A stretch of 64,000 nucleotides of DNA from NCBI RefSeq assembly GCF_001427285.1, contig NZ_LMFV01000062.1:64656-128655 (forward strand), in the 5' to 3' direction. The notes under the pieces are model-generated. The model was not told the origin of the DNA and made no database searches. It worked only from the letters and a program-made list of their open reading frames with translations. This document shows, piece by piece, positions 28,296 through 37,733 of this stretch; the stretch's first letter is position 1, and each line of letters begins with the position of its first letter. The DNA comes from Mesorhizobium sp. Root552 (GTDB lineage Bacteria > Pseudomonadota > Alphaproteobacteria > Rhizobiales > Rhizobiaceae). A program made the translations under genes and the position numbers.

Positions 28296-28464
28296 GAGAT
28301 GTCCTCATTCTCACAGGCCAATAAGTGCCTGTAACAGCAGTGCGCAAAACAGCAATGCCAAAAGGGTGGGCCAAAAGCTCAAATTGGCAGATAGGCGAAA
28401 AAGCGCAGGGGCGGCCACATGGGCTGCATTACGGATCGTACTTCGTTCACCGTAGAGGCAGAGT

Positions 28465-28935
28465 TCAGGGTCCCTTGAGGCTGGTCGCGATCTTGCCGGT
28501 CAACGGGTCGTATTTTGCTTTATGCGATCTGGGATATTTGAGCACCAGGCCGTGGACTGTGCCGCTGGCGCCAAAAAGATAACGTTCGTAAAATACAACG
28601 TTGCCTTCGAAACCCGACAGAACCAGCCAATTCTTGCCAGCCTTGCTGTAGGTCAATTCGCGCTCGCCTGCCGCTTTGGCTGTGGCTTGCCGGCTTCGGG
28701 GTGTCTCGTCGAGGGCATTGTAGGAGCCGAAGATCGCAAGGCTTGCGCCGTCGGCCGATTGCCAAGTCAGGCCGTCACCGTTCTCTGGCGGCTCTTGTTG
28801 TTGGGTGAAGATGTCGGCCGGGAAGGTGGCCGAGGTGCCGAACCGCTCATTGGTATAGGTCAGCGGCTCTGCCGTGGCCGCCTGAGTAAGGGACAGGAAC
28901 GCCAAGGCAATAAAAAGTACCCGGATAGGCTTCAC
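28465..28935 (-). CDS. Secreted protein of unknown function
   Basis: About 156 residues with a clear signal peptide (KPIRVLFIALAFLSLTQAATA, cut before EPLTY). The mature part has the pattern YTNERFGTSATFPADIF, GLTWQSADGASLAIFGSYN and YERYLFGASGTVHGLVLKYP, which is found in small secreted rhizobial proteins of unknown role and suggests a beta-rich fold. The start is one of two adjacent GTG codons at 28935/28938 with GGGAG upstream; an ATG at 28974 is less likely since it adds a polar stretch before the signal peptide. It lies just after moaA on the same strand. Confidence 0.65.
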   Translation of the reverse strand: MKPIRVLFIALAFLSLTQAATAEPLTYTNERFGTSATFPADIFTQQQEPPENGDGLTWQSADGASLAIFGSYNALDETPRSRQATAKAAGERELTYSKAGKNWLVLSGFEGNVVFYERYLFGASGTVHGLVLKYPRSHKAKYDPLTGKIATSLKGP

Positions 28936-28993
28936 CACGATCTCCCAGCCTCGTTGCGAGGAGCATCCTTGCACGGACGGCGAGGAGAGAAAA

Positions 28994-29998
28994 TCAGCCG
29001 CCGGTCACGCTCATATGGCGTGACACCGAGGGACGGTTCGTGCGTCGATCGATGACGAAATCATGGCCTTTCGGTTTGCGTCCGATTGCCTCGTCTATTG
29101 CCGCCGCAACAAGGTCATTGCCCTCCGAGGCCCGCAGAGGTGCACGCAGGTCGGCAGCATCTTCCTGGCCGAGGCACATGTAGAGCGTTCCGGTGCAGGT
29201 CAGCCGCACGCGGTTGCAGCTTTCGCAGAAATTATGCGTCATGGGGGTGATGAAACCGAGCCGTCCGCCGGTTTCTGCCACCTCGACATAGCGGGCAGGC
29301 CCCCCGGTCTTGTAGGGTATGTCCTTGAGTGTGAACTGCTTTTCGAGGTCAGCCCTCAAGATCGACAGTGGCAGGTATTGGTCGGTGCGGTCTGCCTCGA
29401 TCTCACCCATCGGCATGGTTTCGATCACGGTCAGGTCCATGTCGCGTCCATGTGCCCAGCGCAGCATTTCGGGCAACTCGACGTCGTTGAAGCCCTTGAG
29501 TGCGACCGCGTTAAGTTTCACTTGCAGTCCGGCGGCTTGTGCGGCGTCAATACCGGTCATCACCTTGTCCAGATGGCCCCAGCGGGTGATCGCATGGAAT
29601 TTGTCGGCATCCAGCGTATCAAGCGATACGTTGATGCGCTTCACGCCGGCATCGGCCAATTCACCGGCATATCGTGCCAGCTGCGAGCCGTTGGTGGTCA
29701 GCGTCAGCTCTTCCAGTGCGCCGCTCTTGAGGTGCCGGGACAGTTCGCGGACGAGATGCATGATGTTCTTGCGTACAAGCGGTTCGCCGCCGGTCAGGCG
29801 AAGCTTGCGCACGCCCTTCTCAATGAACACGGTGCAGAGCCGGTCCAGTTCTTCAAGCGAGAGCAGATCCTTCTTGGGCAGGAATGCCATGTCTTCCGAC
29901 ATGCAATAGACACAGCGGAAGTCACACCGGTCTGTAACCGATACCCTCAGGTAGCTGATTGTGCGACCGAAAGGGTCGATCATGTCCATTCCCGGCAT
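28994..29998 (-). CDS. moaA: GTP 3',8-cyclase MoaA
   Basis: Radical SAM enzyme, 334 residues, for the first step of molybdenum cofactor synthesis (GTP to 3',8-cyclo-GTP). The SAM cluster cysteines are C25, C29 and C32 (CDFRCVYC); the second cluster is in [20 protein letters not shown]. The protein ends in the functionally important Gly-Gly (SVTGG). The start is uncertain: ATG codons at 29998, 29989 and 29983 all fit, and the frame is open to 30040; GGAG lies before 29998. Confidence 0.95.
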   Translation of the reverse strand: MPGMDMIDPFGRTISYLRVSVTDRCDFRCVYCMSEDMAFLPKKDLLSLEELDRLCTVFIEKGVRKLRLTGGEPLVRKNIMHLVRELSRHLKSGALEELTLTTNGSQLARYAGELADAGVKRINVSLDTLDADKFHAITRWGHLDKVMTGIDAAQAAGLQVKLNAVALKGFNDVELPEMLRWAHGRDMDLTVIETMPMGEIEADRTDQYLPLSILRADLEKQFTLKDIPYKTGGPARYVEVAETGGRLGFITPMTHNFCESCNRVRLTCTGTLYMCLGQEDAADLRAPLRASEGNDLVAAAIDEAIGRKPKGHDFVIDRRTNRPSVSRHMSVTGG

Positions 29999-30200
29999 TC
30001 CCAGTCTCCGCGCAGCGCCGACAGGCGCAAACGCGCTCAAGCGTTATATACCCATATGTGATACGAACCGCCATGCCGTTCAAGATAGTTTCCTGGTGAT
30101 CGCGACATATTGCTCGTGAGCCGACGAGGTAACGTCTTGCGATAGTCTTCCCCTTGCTGGCAAAGCGGCGTAGCACTCAGAAAAATTCGAGGCTTATGCA

Positions 30201-30554
30201 ATGACCGCACCATCGGAATTAAGGGTCTCCAAAGACCGCAAGCTGCTCACGGTGACCTTCCCGGCGCATGCACCAATGGAATTGCCGGCGGAAATGCTGC
30301 GCGTCCTGTCGCCGTCGGCGGAAGTGCAGGGCCATTCACCGGAGCAGCGCGTTACCGTGCCGGGCAAGCGCAACGTCACCATCCGCAAGATCGATCCGAT
30401 CGGCAATTATGCCGTGCGCATCACCTTCGACGACTTCCACGACACCGGTATCTTCACCTGGGACTATCTCCACACGCTCGGCCATGAGAAAAACCAGCGC
30501 TGGCAGGACTATCTCGCCGAGCTTCAGGAAAAAGGTCTTTCCCGCGACCGCTGA
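30201..30554 (+). CDS. DUF971 domain protein
   Basis: 117-residue protein made of one DUF971 (gamma-butyrobetaine hydroxylase N-terminal-like) domain. Visible family features are LTVTFPAHAPMELPAEMLRV, the VRITFDDFHDTGIFTWDYLH core and the end NQRWQDYLAELQEKGL. Such domains often accompany Fe-S or molybdenum cofactor genes; a role in Fe-S assembly has been suggested for the family but is not shown. It is divergent from moaA, 202 bp apart. Confidence 0.88.
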   Translation: MTAPSELRVSKDRKLLTVTFPAHAPMELPAEMLRVLSPSAEVQGHSPEQRVTVPGKRNVTIRKIDPIGNYAVRITFDDFHDTGIFTWDYLHTLGHEKNQRWQDYLAELQEKGLSRDR

Positions 30555-30624
30555 CGACCGGATTATTGCGATTGGACAAGCCCTTGAAGCCCGGACTTGA
30601 CTCAATTTCCGAACACAAGCGGCG

Positions 30625-31077
30625 CTAGCTTCCGTTCAGTGCCTCGGCCACCTTACGCATCTGCTCGCCGATCAGGTCGCATTGATCGGGCGTCGACTGG
30701 CTCATCGCCACTTCGATAAGGGCCGAGTGAATTTTCAGCGCTTCCATCAAAAGTGCCGTACCGTCTTCGGTTAGCGCGAGCCGAAGGATACGCTTGTCCT
30801 TACAATCGCTCTCGCGCAGCACCAGCCCGCGTTTTTCCAGTTGCGGCAGCAGCATCGTGATGTTCGACCGCCCGACCAGCAACTTGCGCGCGAGATCATG
30901 CTGCGACATGCCCGGATGCCGGTAGAGGTTCATTAGCACGTCGAGCTGTGCCGGCTTCAAGTCCAGTGGCGCGAGCTTGGCCGCCAGCGAGCGCTCCAGA
31001 GCGTGGCAGGCGCGCGCCACCGCCACCCAGTTGCGAAAGCGCGGATTGTCCCAAGGTAAGTCTTGTTTATTGTTCAT
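30625..31077 (-). CDS. MarR-family transcriptional regulator
   Basis: 150-residue winged-helix repressor that dimerises and binds palindromic DNA. The recognition part is GMSQHDLARKLLVGRSNITMLLPQLEKRGLV, followed by the wing DKRILRLALTEDG. The ATG at 31077 was chosen since it gives a normal MarR length; the frame runs on to 31401 through the divergent hydrolase gene. Two inverted repeats of the form GTTCA-N4-TGAAC overlap and follow the start codon, so it very likely represses itself and the divergent hydrolase gene. The effector is unknown. Confidence 0.9.
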   Translation of the reverse strand: MNNKQDLPWDNPRFRNWVAVARACHALERSLAAKLAPLDLKPAQLDVLMNLYRHPGMSQHDLARKLLVGRSNITMLLPQLEKRGLVLRESDCKDKRILRLALTEDGTALLMEALKIHSALIEVAMSQSTPDQCDLIGEQMRKVAEALNGS

Positions 31078-31105
31078 GTTTGAACTAACATGTTCATTGC
31101 TGAAC
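31072..31105. promoter_or_regulatory. Tandem operator for the MarR regulator
   Basis: Two copies of GTTCA-N4-TGAAC, at 31072-31085 (spacer TGTT) and 31092-31105 (spacer TTGC). Their centres are 20 bp apart, two helical turns. The first covers the MarR start codon, the second lies 21 bp before the hydrolase start. Position, symmetry and spacing fit cooperative binding of two MarR dimers that control both genes. Confidence 0.75.
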
Positions 31106-31125
31106 GAATTTGATGGACCAGCACT

Positions 31126-32034
31126 ATGGCACCATTTCGATTGAAGGTCATCCGCACCATGTTCAGCGTTGGCGAGCGGGTTGCACCGGCGCTTACAGGC
31201 CGCGCTGCCTTTGAATTGTTCTGCCGCACGCCAAACGTCAAGCGTCTCACCGCTGGCGAGAGGCGCGCGGTCTCGAATGCAGTGGATTTCATGGCCGAAG
31301 CGCGCCATCACCGGCTCAAGACCGGATCTGGCTGTGTAGCCGTACACGAATTTCGCCCGGAGCCGGGCAGGGCGCGCGCCGGGACTGTTCTGGTCATTCA
31401 CGGCTGGCGCTCACGCACGGAATACATGCGAGCCCTGATCGAAGGTTTTCGCGACGCCGATTACAAGGTCGTTTCGATTGACCTTCCCGGTCACGGCCAG
31501 TCAACGGGCCGCCGTCTCACCATGGTCAGCGCAGTTGAGGCCGCCAGCCAAGCGGCACAATGGTTTGGCCCGTTCGAGGCCGTTATCGGGCATTCGTTTG
31601 GTGGTGCGGTTGCCGTCAACGCAGCTGTGGGTTCCATAGATGGGTTGCAGAAGCTGGTTGCGAAACGCCTTGTGCTTGTGGCCGCGCCGAGTTCACTGCC
31701 GTTGGTGTTCGACGGCTTCAGCCAGATGCTCAATGTCGGCCCGCGATCCCGTACGGTAATGGCCGGGCGCGTCAAGCGCATTGCCGGCCGTCCGCTATCC
31801 GATTTCGTTGGCGACCGCCAGCTTGCCGCAACGCAAGTGCCGACACTGGTGATCCACGCGCCTGACGACCGGGAAGTGTCTGCCGAGCAGGCCAAGCTCT
31901 ATGCCGACGCCGGTCCGCATGTCGAATTGTATTGGGCTGACGGTCTCGGCCACCGCCGCATTCTCTCCGACCCGGCGGTAGTTGAGCGTGCCGTCTCCTT
32001 CGTCGAGCCAGTTGCAAAAGTGGCGCTACACTGA
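31126..32034 (+). CDS. Alpha/beta hydrolase
   Basis: 302-residue serine hydrolase. The nucleophile elbow is GHSFGG (about residue 154), with the oxyanion region VLVIHGWRSRTEYM, the acid in LVIHAPDDREV and the His in DGLGHRRIL, giving a complete triad. No signal peptide. Substrate unknown. It is divergent from a MarR regulator with shared operators, so it is probably induced by the compound the regulator senses, perhaps an ester or an antimicrobial that it detoxifies (inference). Confidence 0.88.
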   Translation: MAPFRLKVIRTMFSVGERVAPALTGRAAFELFCRTPNVKRLTAGERRAVSNAVDFMAEARHHRLKTGSGCVAVHEFRPEPGRARAGTVLVIHGWRSRTEYMRALIEGFRDADYKVVSIDLPGHGQSTGRRLTMVSAVEAASQAAQWFGPFEAVIGHSFGGAVAVNAAVGSIDGLQKLVAKRLVLVAAPSSLPLVFDGFSQMLNVGPRSRTVMAGRVKRIAGRPLSDFVGDRQLAATQVPTLVIHAPDDREVSAEQAKLYADAGPHVELYWADGLGHRRILSDPAVVERAVSFVEPVAKVALH

Positions 32035-32046
32035 GTCCTGAACCCG

Positions 32047-32439
32047 CTACTTCTTCTTGGCCGGTTCGATCGGCAGGCCGGCTTGTTTCCAGGCAGTGAA
32101 GCCACCCAGTATGTGCTTGACCGGCTCTAGCCCCATATCCTGTGCGGTCTTTGTTGCGAGCGCCGAGCGCCAGCCGCCCGCGCAGAAGAATACGAACGAC
32201 TTGCCCGATGCGAAGAACGGCTTGTGGTACGGGCTGTCTGGATCGATCCAGAACTCAAGCATGCCGCGCGTGCAATGCTTGGCGCCCGGAATATTGCCTT
32301 CGCGCTCGATTTCGCGTGGGTCGCGCAAGTCGACGAAGATAGTATCATCGTCGTCAAGCAGCGCAGCCGCTTCGTCAGGCGAAACCGCCTCTATTTCGGC
32401 ATTCGCCTCATCAAGCATTTCGCGAAAACCTTTTCTCAT
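32047..32439 (-). CDS. Rhodanese-like domain protein
   Basis: 130-residue single rhodanese domain. The catalytic loop is FFCAGGWRSALA with Cys86, preceded by the CH2A-like DLRDPREIEREGNIPGA segment; sulfurtransferase activity on thiosulfate, a persulfide or another donor is expected. The start at 32439 (MRKGFREML) was chosen; an ATG at 32490 (MAMCKFAQ) is possible. The end faces the hydrolase gene at 13 bp distance with no visible terminator. Confidence 0.88.
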   Translation of the reverse strand: MRKGFREMLDEANAEIEAVSPDEAAALLDDDDTIFVDLRDPREIEREGNIPGAKHCTRGMLEFWIDPDSPYHKPFFASGKSFVFFCAGGWRSALATKTAQDMGLEPVKHILGGFTAWKQAGLPIEPAKKK

Positions 32440-32689
32440 TTCCGACGCCCTTTCACCTCGCTGGCCTTGCGCAAATTTGCACATTGCCATTCATCCCGCC
32501 ATTGGACGAAGGAGACAGGCTAAGGTCGGATATTGGTGCAGCCAATGTGCAACATTGGTGCGAAATTCATGAAAGCTTAACCAAATCGGGGTGAATCAGT
32601 ATATCTACGCCTTACATGCGCCACCCGCAGGGCCGAAGGTCTCGACGGGCAACAATCGGGGTCCGGACGATCTCCGGAGCGGGTGATAC

Positions 32690-34546
32690 ATGCAATCATT
32701 TCGAAAAGGATCCGCCTTGTTGCCGTTGGCCGCACTCGTTGCAGGCTTGGCGACCGGCACGCAGCCATCAAGCGCGCAAGGCCTGTTCGACATGCTGTTC
32801 GGTGGCCAACCTCGGCACGGGACGCGGTTGCAGGGTGAGTTTCCGCCGCCGCCCACCCAGAAGAAGCCTGTCCCGGTAGCCAGGATTTCGAGCCCTACCT
32901 ATAACACCTACAGGCCCGACCGCCTGGTCCGGGTCGATTTTTCGGCGCTTTCTTCGACGCCGCAGAATGCGACTTTTGCGCCAACTCTGACTGGGAATAC
33001 ATTCCGTGAAGCGTTGGCGGGACTGGACGCGTTCGAACTGACAGCCGAATCGTCCGTCGCCAAGGCGTTGGTTGCCTACTACTCGGAAAATCCCAACTTC
33101 ATTTGGGTGTCGGGCACTTCCGTTAATGCGCGTGGTCAAGAGGCTGTGCGTGTTCTGGGTGAAGCGGCGAGTCACGGGCTCGAGCCAGCCGATTACGCCG
33201 TGTCGATACCGGCCGCTGGCTATTCTTCGGACGACACCGCTGGCCGCCTGAAGGATCTCATCCGTTTCGAGATGGCACTGTCGGCGCGTGTGCTGCGCTA
33301 TGTCCATGACGCCCAGCAAGGTCGCATCGAACCCAATCGCATATCCGGCTATTACGATTTTCCGGCGAAGCCTCTCGACATGCCGGCTATCCTCAAGACG
33401 CTGGCGCATACGCAGGAGGCGAGGGCTTATCTGGAATCACGTCACCCGCAAAATCCAGAGTACCAGGCGCTTCGCATCGAATTGGAAAGTCTGGAAGCGA
33501 GTGCCGAAAACGAGATCGTCGTTAATCCGAAGCTTCTCTTGAAACCGGGTCAGACCAGCGCCGAATTGCCGAAGTTGCTGACCCTCATCGCGCGCAACCT
33601 TGATGACCAGATGGGGGCGGATTTCGGAGAGACTCTGGCGCGGCTTGGAACCAGCGAAACCTACGTGCCCGAACTCGTGCCGGTCTTCGAGGCCGTGCAG
33701 AAAAAATCTGGACTGAAGCCTGACGGCGTCATCGGCCCGCGCACTGTAGCAACGCTTGCCGGCAACTCGAAAGCCGATCGGCTGGAAAAAGTGAAGGTCG
33801 CGCTGGAGCAGTTGCGCTGGCTGCCATCCGATCTCGGCAGTCCGCGTGTATTCATCAACCAGCCGGCCTATAGCGCCAGCTACATTGACGGCGGCGAGGA
33901 GAAGCTGAAGACCCGCGTTGTGATCGGCAAGACCTCAAATCAGACCAGCTTCTTCTACGATGAGATCGAACAGGTCGATTACAACCCTTATTGGGGTGTG
34001 CCGCAGTCCATCATCGTCAACGAAATGCTGCCTCGCCTGCGCAGCGATCCGGATTATCTCGACCGTTCAGGGTACGAAGTCACCGACGCCAAGGGGCGCC
34101 GAATACCGTCCTCGTCAATCGACTGGAGCCAGTATGGCGGCAAGGTTCCGTTCAGTGTGCGCCAGGCCCCCAGCGAAGCCAACGCACTTGGCGAGTTGAA
34201 AATCCTTTTCCCGAACAAGCATGCCATCTACATGCACGATACGCCGCAAAAGGCGTTCTTCCAGCGCGACAATCGAGCGCTAAGCCATGGTTGCGTGCGC
34301 TTGCAGGACCCGCGCGGAATGGCTGCGGCGGTGCTTGGCACATCGGTAGACTATGTCGCGCAAAAGCTGAAGCAGGGGCACTCGTCTGAGAAAGTCACCC
34401 GCAAGATTCCGGTCTACGTGGCTTATTTCACGGCCTGGCCGGACTTGTCGGGCAAGGTCGAATATTTCGGCGACGTCTATGATCGCGATGCCCGCCTGAG
34501 GCAGGCGCTGGACGCAACCGAAGCCGTTCGCGTCCCTGCAAGCTGA
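32690..34546 (+). CDS. L,D-transpeptidase (YcbB/LdtD type) with peptidoglycan-binding domain
   Basis: 618-residue periplasmic enzyme that makes 3-3 cross-links in peptidoglycan or attaches proteins to it. It has an N-terminal signal or anchor (FRKGSALLPLAALVAGLATG), a scaffold region, a peptidoglycan-binding domain (KSGLKPDGVIGPRTVATLAG, about 345-365) and the YkuD catalytic domain with HDTPQKAFF and SHGCVRLQDP (Cys about 535). Length and order match the large YcbB group rather than small ErfK enzymes. It stands alone. Confidence 0.92.
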   Translation: MQSFRKGSALLPLAALVAGLATGTQPSSAQGLFDMLFGGQPRHGTRLQGEFPPPPTQKKPVPVARISSPTYNTYRPDRLVRVDFSALSSTPQNATFAPTLTGNTFREALAGLDAFELTAESSVAKALVAYYSENPNFIWVSGTSVNARGQEAVRVLGEAASHGLEPADYAVSIPAAGYSSDDTAGRLKDLIRFEMALSARVLRYVHDAQQGRIEPNRISGYYDFPAKPLDMPAILKTLAHTQEARAYLESRHPQNPEYQALRIELESLEASAENEIVVNPKLLLKPGQTSAELPKLLTLIARNLDDQMGADFGETLARLGTSETYVPELVPVFEAVQKKSGLKPDGVIGPRTVATLAGNSKADRLEKVKVALEQLRWLPSDLGSPRVFINQPAYSASYIDGGEEKLKTRVVIGKTSNQTSFFYDEIEQVDYNPYWGVPQSIIVNEMLPRLRSDPDYLDRSGYEVTDAKGRRIPSSSIDWSQYGGKVPFSVRQAPSEANALGELKILFPNKHAIYMHDTPQKAFFQRDNRALSHGCVRLQDPRGMAAAVLGTSVDYVAQKLKQGHSSEKVTRKIPVYVAYFTAWPDLSGKVEYFGDVYDRDARLRQALDATEAVRVPAS

Positions 34547-34588
34547 TAGAGGTCGAAACCCCTGGCGGTCGGCCAAGCCCCCCTGAAA

Positions 34589-34786
34589 TCAGGGAGCTCG
34601 GTTGCCGTCTATGGTGATCTGGTGCGCTTCACCTGCTTCGCCGACGTGATATTCCACGACCTTCACATCGCATGCGCAAAACATGCTTTGCGCACTCAAC
34701 ACGATGTCATGGATATGATCGTCGGCAGAGTATTCCGTATCGACAGCGGTCGAAATGGTAAGCGTCACCGCTACTGGTATGCTCAT
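34589..34786 (-). CDS. Small protein of unknown function
   Basis: 65 codons beginning MSIPVAVTLTISTAVDTEYS, ending HQITIDGNRAP. GGAG lies 9-12 bases before the ATG at 34786. The protein is acidic with alternating hydrophobic residues, so a small folded beta-rich domain is conceivable. I recognise no family. It lies in an AT-richer stretch than the surroundings and could be accessory. Confidence 0.5.
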   Translation of the reverse strand: MSIPVAVTLTISTAVDTEYSADDHIHDIVLSAQSMFCACDVKVVEYHVGEAGEAHQITIDGNRAP

Positions 34787-35157
34787 TCTGGGCGTCTCCA
34801 CCGTTACATCAGTAGATGCCGATATAACGGGAGATAGAGCAAAATTTTTAGCTTCGCAATTGGACTTTTGGAGTTCCCGAAAACACCTGTTGATAGCTGG
34901 TTGTCAATGCGAGAAATCAACCCTCAAGAATCTGCTTACTAATTGATAAATATATGTATTTTTATTCTTAGGGTCGGCCTGTATCAAATTGGGATTTGCG
35001 GTCTGGGGCTCGTCGGTAGTGGGAAAATTCGATACCCCAACGTAAGCTTGGATGGGCGTTGGCAAAATATCGATTTTAGCGCATCCGCTGCCAGCCAGAA
35101 TCACTTTGCTTCTTCGTTGCCATTTGTGTGTTTTGTCAGACTATTCGGCCGATCGAG
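34787..35157. other. AT-rich intergenic stretch without recognised features
   Basis: 370 bases with clearly lower GC than the flanking genes, notably 34910-34970 (TGATAAATATATGTA-type sequence). I see no open frame of note, no tRNA and no convincing repeat. It may be the promoter region of the small gene at 34786. Confidence 0.6.
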
Positions 35158-35448
35158 CTAAGCCGCTTTTCGCGGGGGCCGATGCTGCTCGATGACCAGC
35201 CTAAGAGCATCCATGACGGCTTCTATCGCCTGCCCCTTCGATATGTTGTCTTCGCCGTCCGGCTCGTACGAGTCATCGAAGTTGATCTTCAAGGCAGCGG
35301 CGACCGCGACTTCTTCCGCATCGACGTGAGGTTCACCGCACTCGGGGCATGCATATTCTCGGTGGCTTTCGACAGGCGTGGTCATGTCGTCGCCGCGAAC
35401 GGGAAGAAGGACTATTCTGGTTCCGCAGCAGATAGGACAAACGCTCAT
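35158..35448 (-). CDS. Small zinc-ribbon-like protein
   Basis: 96 residues with two CxxC pairs (CPICC near the N-terminus and ACPECGEPH near residue 34), the layout of a small zinc ribbon, followed by an acidic segment and a C-terminal helix (AIEAVMDALRLVIEQH). AGGAGCC lies just before the ATG at 35448. Function unknown; a nucleic-acid or protein-binding role is possible. It lies in the lower-GC accessory stretch. Confidence 0.6.
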   Translation of the reverse strand: MSVCPICCGTRIVLLPVRGDDMTTPVESHREYACPECGEPHVDAEEVAVAAALKINFDDSYEPDGEDNISKGQAIEAVMDALRLVIEQHRPPRKAA

Positions 35449-35595
35449 GGCTGGCTCCTATCGCCCCCATGCGCATGATACACCAAGCGCGGTTTCTCGC
35501 TCGCCTCGTGTGATTTTGTCGTTAACGGGCGTGCAATCAAGGGCGGGCGGCGCATTTGCCCGTGTTCAAATGCCGTAACTGAGGATTTTTGCTGA

Positions 35596-37482
35596 CTACC
35601 GAATAACAGTCAAGATATCCGACAAGAGGCGTGATGCGATCAGTTTGGATCCGAACAACGATAAATGCGCCCCATCACTATAGATGAGATTCCCGTCGAC
35701 CATGGCAGGGCAGAACTTGCTATCGCAAAGATACTTAGTCGGATCGACAATGACTATTCCATGGTCGGCTATTGTACCCTCGCGAAGGGTTTCCGTTATA
35801 ATTGGCGGTGCAAACCGCACCTTCATCAAAGCAGCACAGGGATGACCAAAAAAGCTGGGAGAAGTTATGCATTCGTAAGGTGCTAGCTTTGTGCCTGCGA
35901 GGCTAGGGGCTCCGCCAAAAACAATCAGCTTTTTATTGCCTATTGCTGCTTTGGTTTCGAGCAGGTGGGCCACCAGATACGATAGATAATTGTCTGTGCT
36001 CCTAAATGTGATCTCGGAATCACTGCCGTTGCCGAGCACATATTCATATCTCATCCAGCTTAGAGCGAACAATATTGGCTTCTCATCGCGTCGAAACGAA
36101 GAGATCGCCGACGATATCGAGTTGGAACAGGTTTTATCTCGCCCGCCATTGAGAATCCGATTGGTACCAATCAGCATCGGGCAGCCATTGTCGACAAAAG
36201 CATCGGCAGCCATCTTTCGGATTTTCAGTTCCCGATCCAATCCGCTGAGTAATTGGTGCGCGTAACTGTCGCCCATGATATGAAACGAGACAGGCGCGCC
36301 ATTCGCTCCCAAATGGACTAGTCGATTGGCTTTGTAGCCGGCGCCACCGAAATGCGTGATGTGATATTGCGTCGAATTGACGGCCTCTATCCGCCTCTCC
36401 ACGGGAACCCGCCACCAAAGGCCCGTTGTCGCAAATCCGCAAAGAACAACGGTAGCAGCTGCCCACTGGGGAGCAATTGACCACGCCCGTTTTGCGAGTC
36501 GCCCGTGCCAGAACGGTTCCTCGATCCATCGGTAGAGCGCTGCGCCACCCAGCAACGATGTCAGACCGATGGCAGCCGCCGCATTTGCAGAAAGTGGCTG
36601 CGCCGTGTAGCTAACGACAAACGCAATCAGCGGCCAATGTACGAGATAGACGGAGTAGCTGCACCTGCCGAGGAATGTAATTGGAGAAATGCGCAAGATA
36701 GCGCCAATGCCACCCGCACCACCCCATATGACGAGAGTGGCACCCAAAGCCGGAAGAAGTGCGTAGTAAGATGGGAAGGGCGTCTGTTCGGTGAAAAGAA
36801 ACACGCTTGCCGCCACCATCGCGAGACCAGCGATAGTCGAGACCTCGGCGGTCCACCTGTTTGCCCTTGGCAGCCAAAGAACTATCGCTCCCATTCCAAA
36901 TTCAAAAATACGAAAAGGCATCCAGAAAAAGGGCGAGGTCGGGTCGAGCCACCACAGGGCACAGAGAACGGCGGACGCTATCGACAGCGCCGTGATCGAG
37001 ATGGGTAGGAACCTGCGTGGCGTAGCCCACAGGATGAGTGGCCAGATCACGTAGAACTGCCACTCCAACGACAGTGTCCAAGTGTGAAGCAGCGGTTTCA
37101 GTTCCGCTGCCTTGTCAAAGTATCCCGCTGCTGTCCAAAAATAGATGTTCGACCAAGCCGTTACTGATGCGAATGATGAGCGCGCGAGATCTATCAGGAG
37201 ACTGGGTGGCAAGATCAGCACGCCTGCTGCGAGGCATGCCAGTATCGTGAACATGAGCGCTGGATACAGGCGCTTGAAGCGGTTCCAGTAAAAGGCGGTG
37301 AATGAAAACTTGTCTTCGTCGAGTTCTCTCAGGATCATTCTGGAGATGACGAAGCCGGATATGACGAAAAACACATCGACGCCGACGAATCCGCCGGAAA
37401 AATTCGTGCTACCAAGATGGTAAAACAGGACGGCTAGGACCGCAATGGCGCGTAGTCCGTCCACATGCGTCAGTCGATTCAT
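35596..37482 (-). CDS. Membrane acyltransferase with SGNH domain (OafA/YrhL type)
   Basis: 628 residues. The N-terminal half is an acyltransferase-3 membrane domain of about ten helices that begins HVDGLRAIAVLAVLFYHLG, with FVGVDVFFVISGFVISRMI, the family start. The C-terminal half (about 380-628) is a periplasmic SGNH hydrolase-like domain with FHIMGDSYAHQLL (block I Ser) and DGAHLSLFG (block V Asp/His). Such proteins O-acetylate cell-surface glycans such as O-antigen, exopolysaccharide or Nod-type sugars. GC content is well below the neighbours, suggesting transfer. The ATG at 37482 was chosen for a normal N-terminus; the ribosome site is weak. Confidence 0.88.
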   Translation of the reverse strand: MNRLTHVDGLRAIAVLAVLFYHLGSTNFSGGFVGVDVFFVISGFVISRMILRELDEDKFSFTAFYWNRFKRLYPALMFTILACLAAGVLILPPSLLIDLARSSFASVTAWSNIYFWTAAGYFDKAAELKPLLHTWTLSLEWQFYVIWPLILWATPRRFLPISITALSIASAVLCALWWLDPTSPFFWMPFRIFEFGMGAIVLWLPRANRWTAEVSTIAGLAMVAASVFLFTEQTPFPSYYALLPALGATLVIWGGAGGIGAILRISPITFLGRCSYSVYLVHWPLIAFVVSYTAQPLSANAAAAIGLTSLLGGAALYRWIEEPFWHGRLAKRAWSIAPQWAAATVVLCGFATTGLWWRVPVERRIEAVNSTQYHITHFGGAGYKANRLVHLGANGAPVSFHIMGDSYAHQLLSGLDRELKIRKMAADAFVDNGCPMLIGTNRILNGGRDKTCSNSISSAISSFRRDEKPILFALSWMRYEYVLGNGSDSEITFRSTDNYLSYLVAHLLETKAAIGNKKLIVFGGAPSLAGTKLAPYECITSPSFFGHPCAALMKVRFAPPIITETLREGTIADHGIVIVDPTKYLCDSKFCPAMVDGNLIYSDGAHLSLFGSKLIASRLLSDILTVIR

Positions 37483-37733
37483 GCCGAGGCCTAATGCAAT
37501 CCCATTCCACCGAGTGCCTAATCGGCAACGCAACTATCCACCCAACCGCTATAGATCAGATATCGCGACGAACATCAAAGCAACAAAGCTTTTTTGCGCT
37601 CAACGGCCAAGTATGTGTTCGGCCTTGTCCGCCTGTTCGTGACTGTTGGAACACATAGGGGCGGCATTTGCCGGTGCCGGTCAATTTCCGCGCATGCTGT
37701 ATGCGTCAAATCTGCCCGGCTATCGGGAACAGC

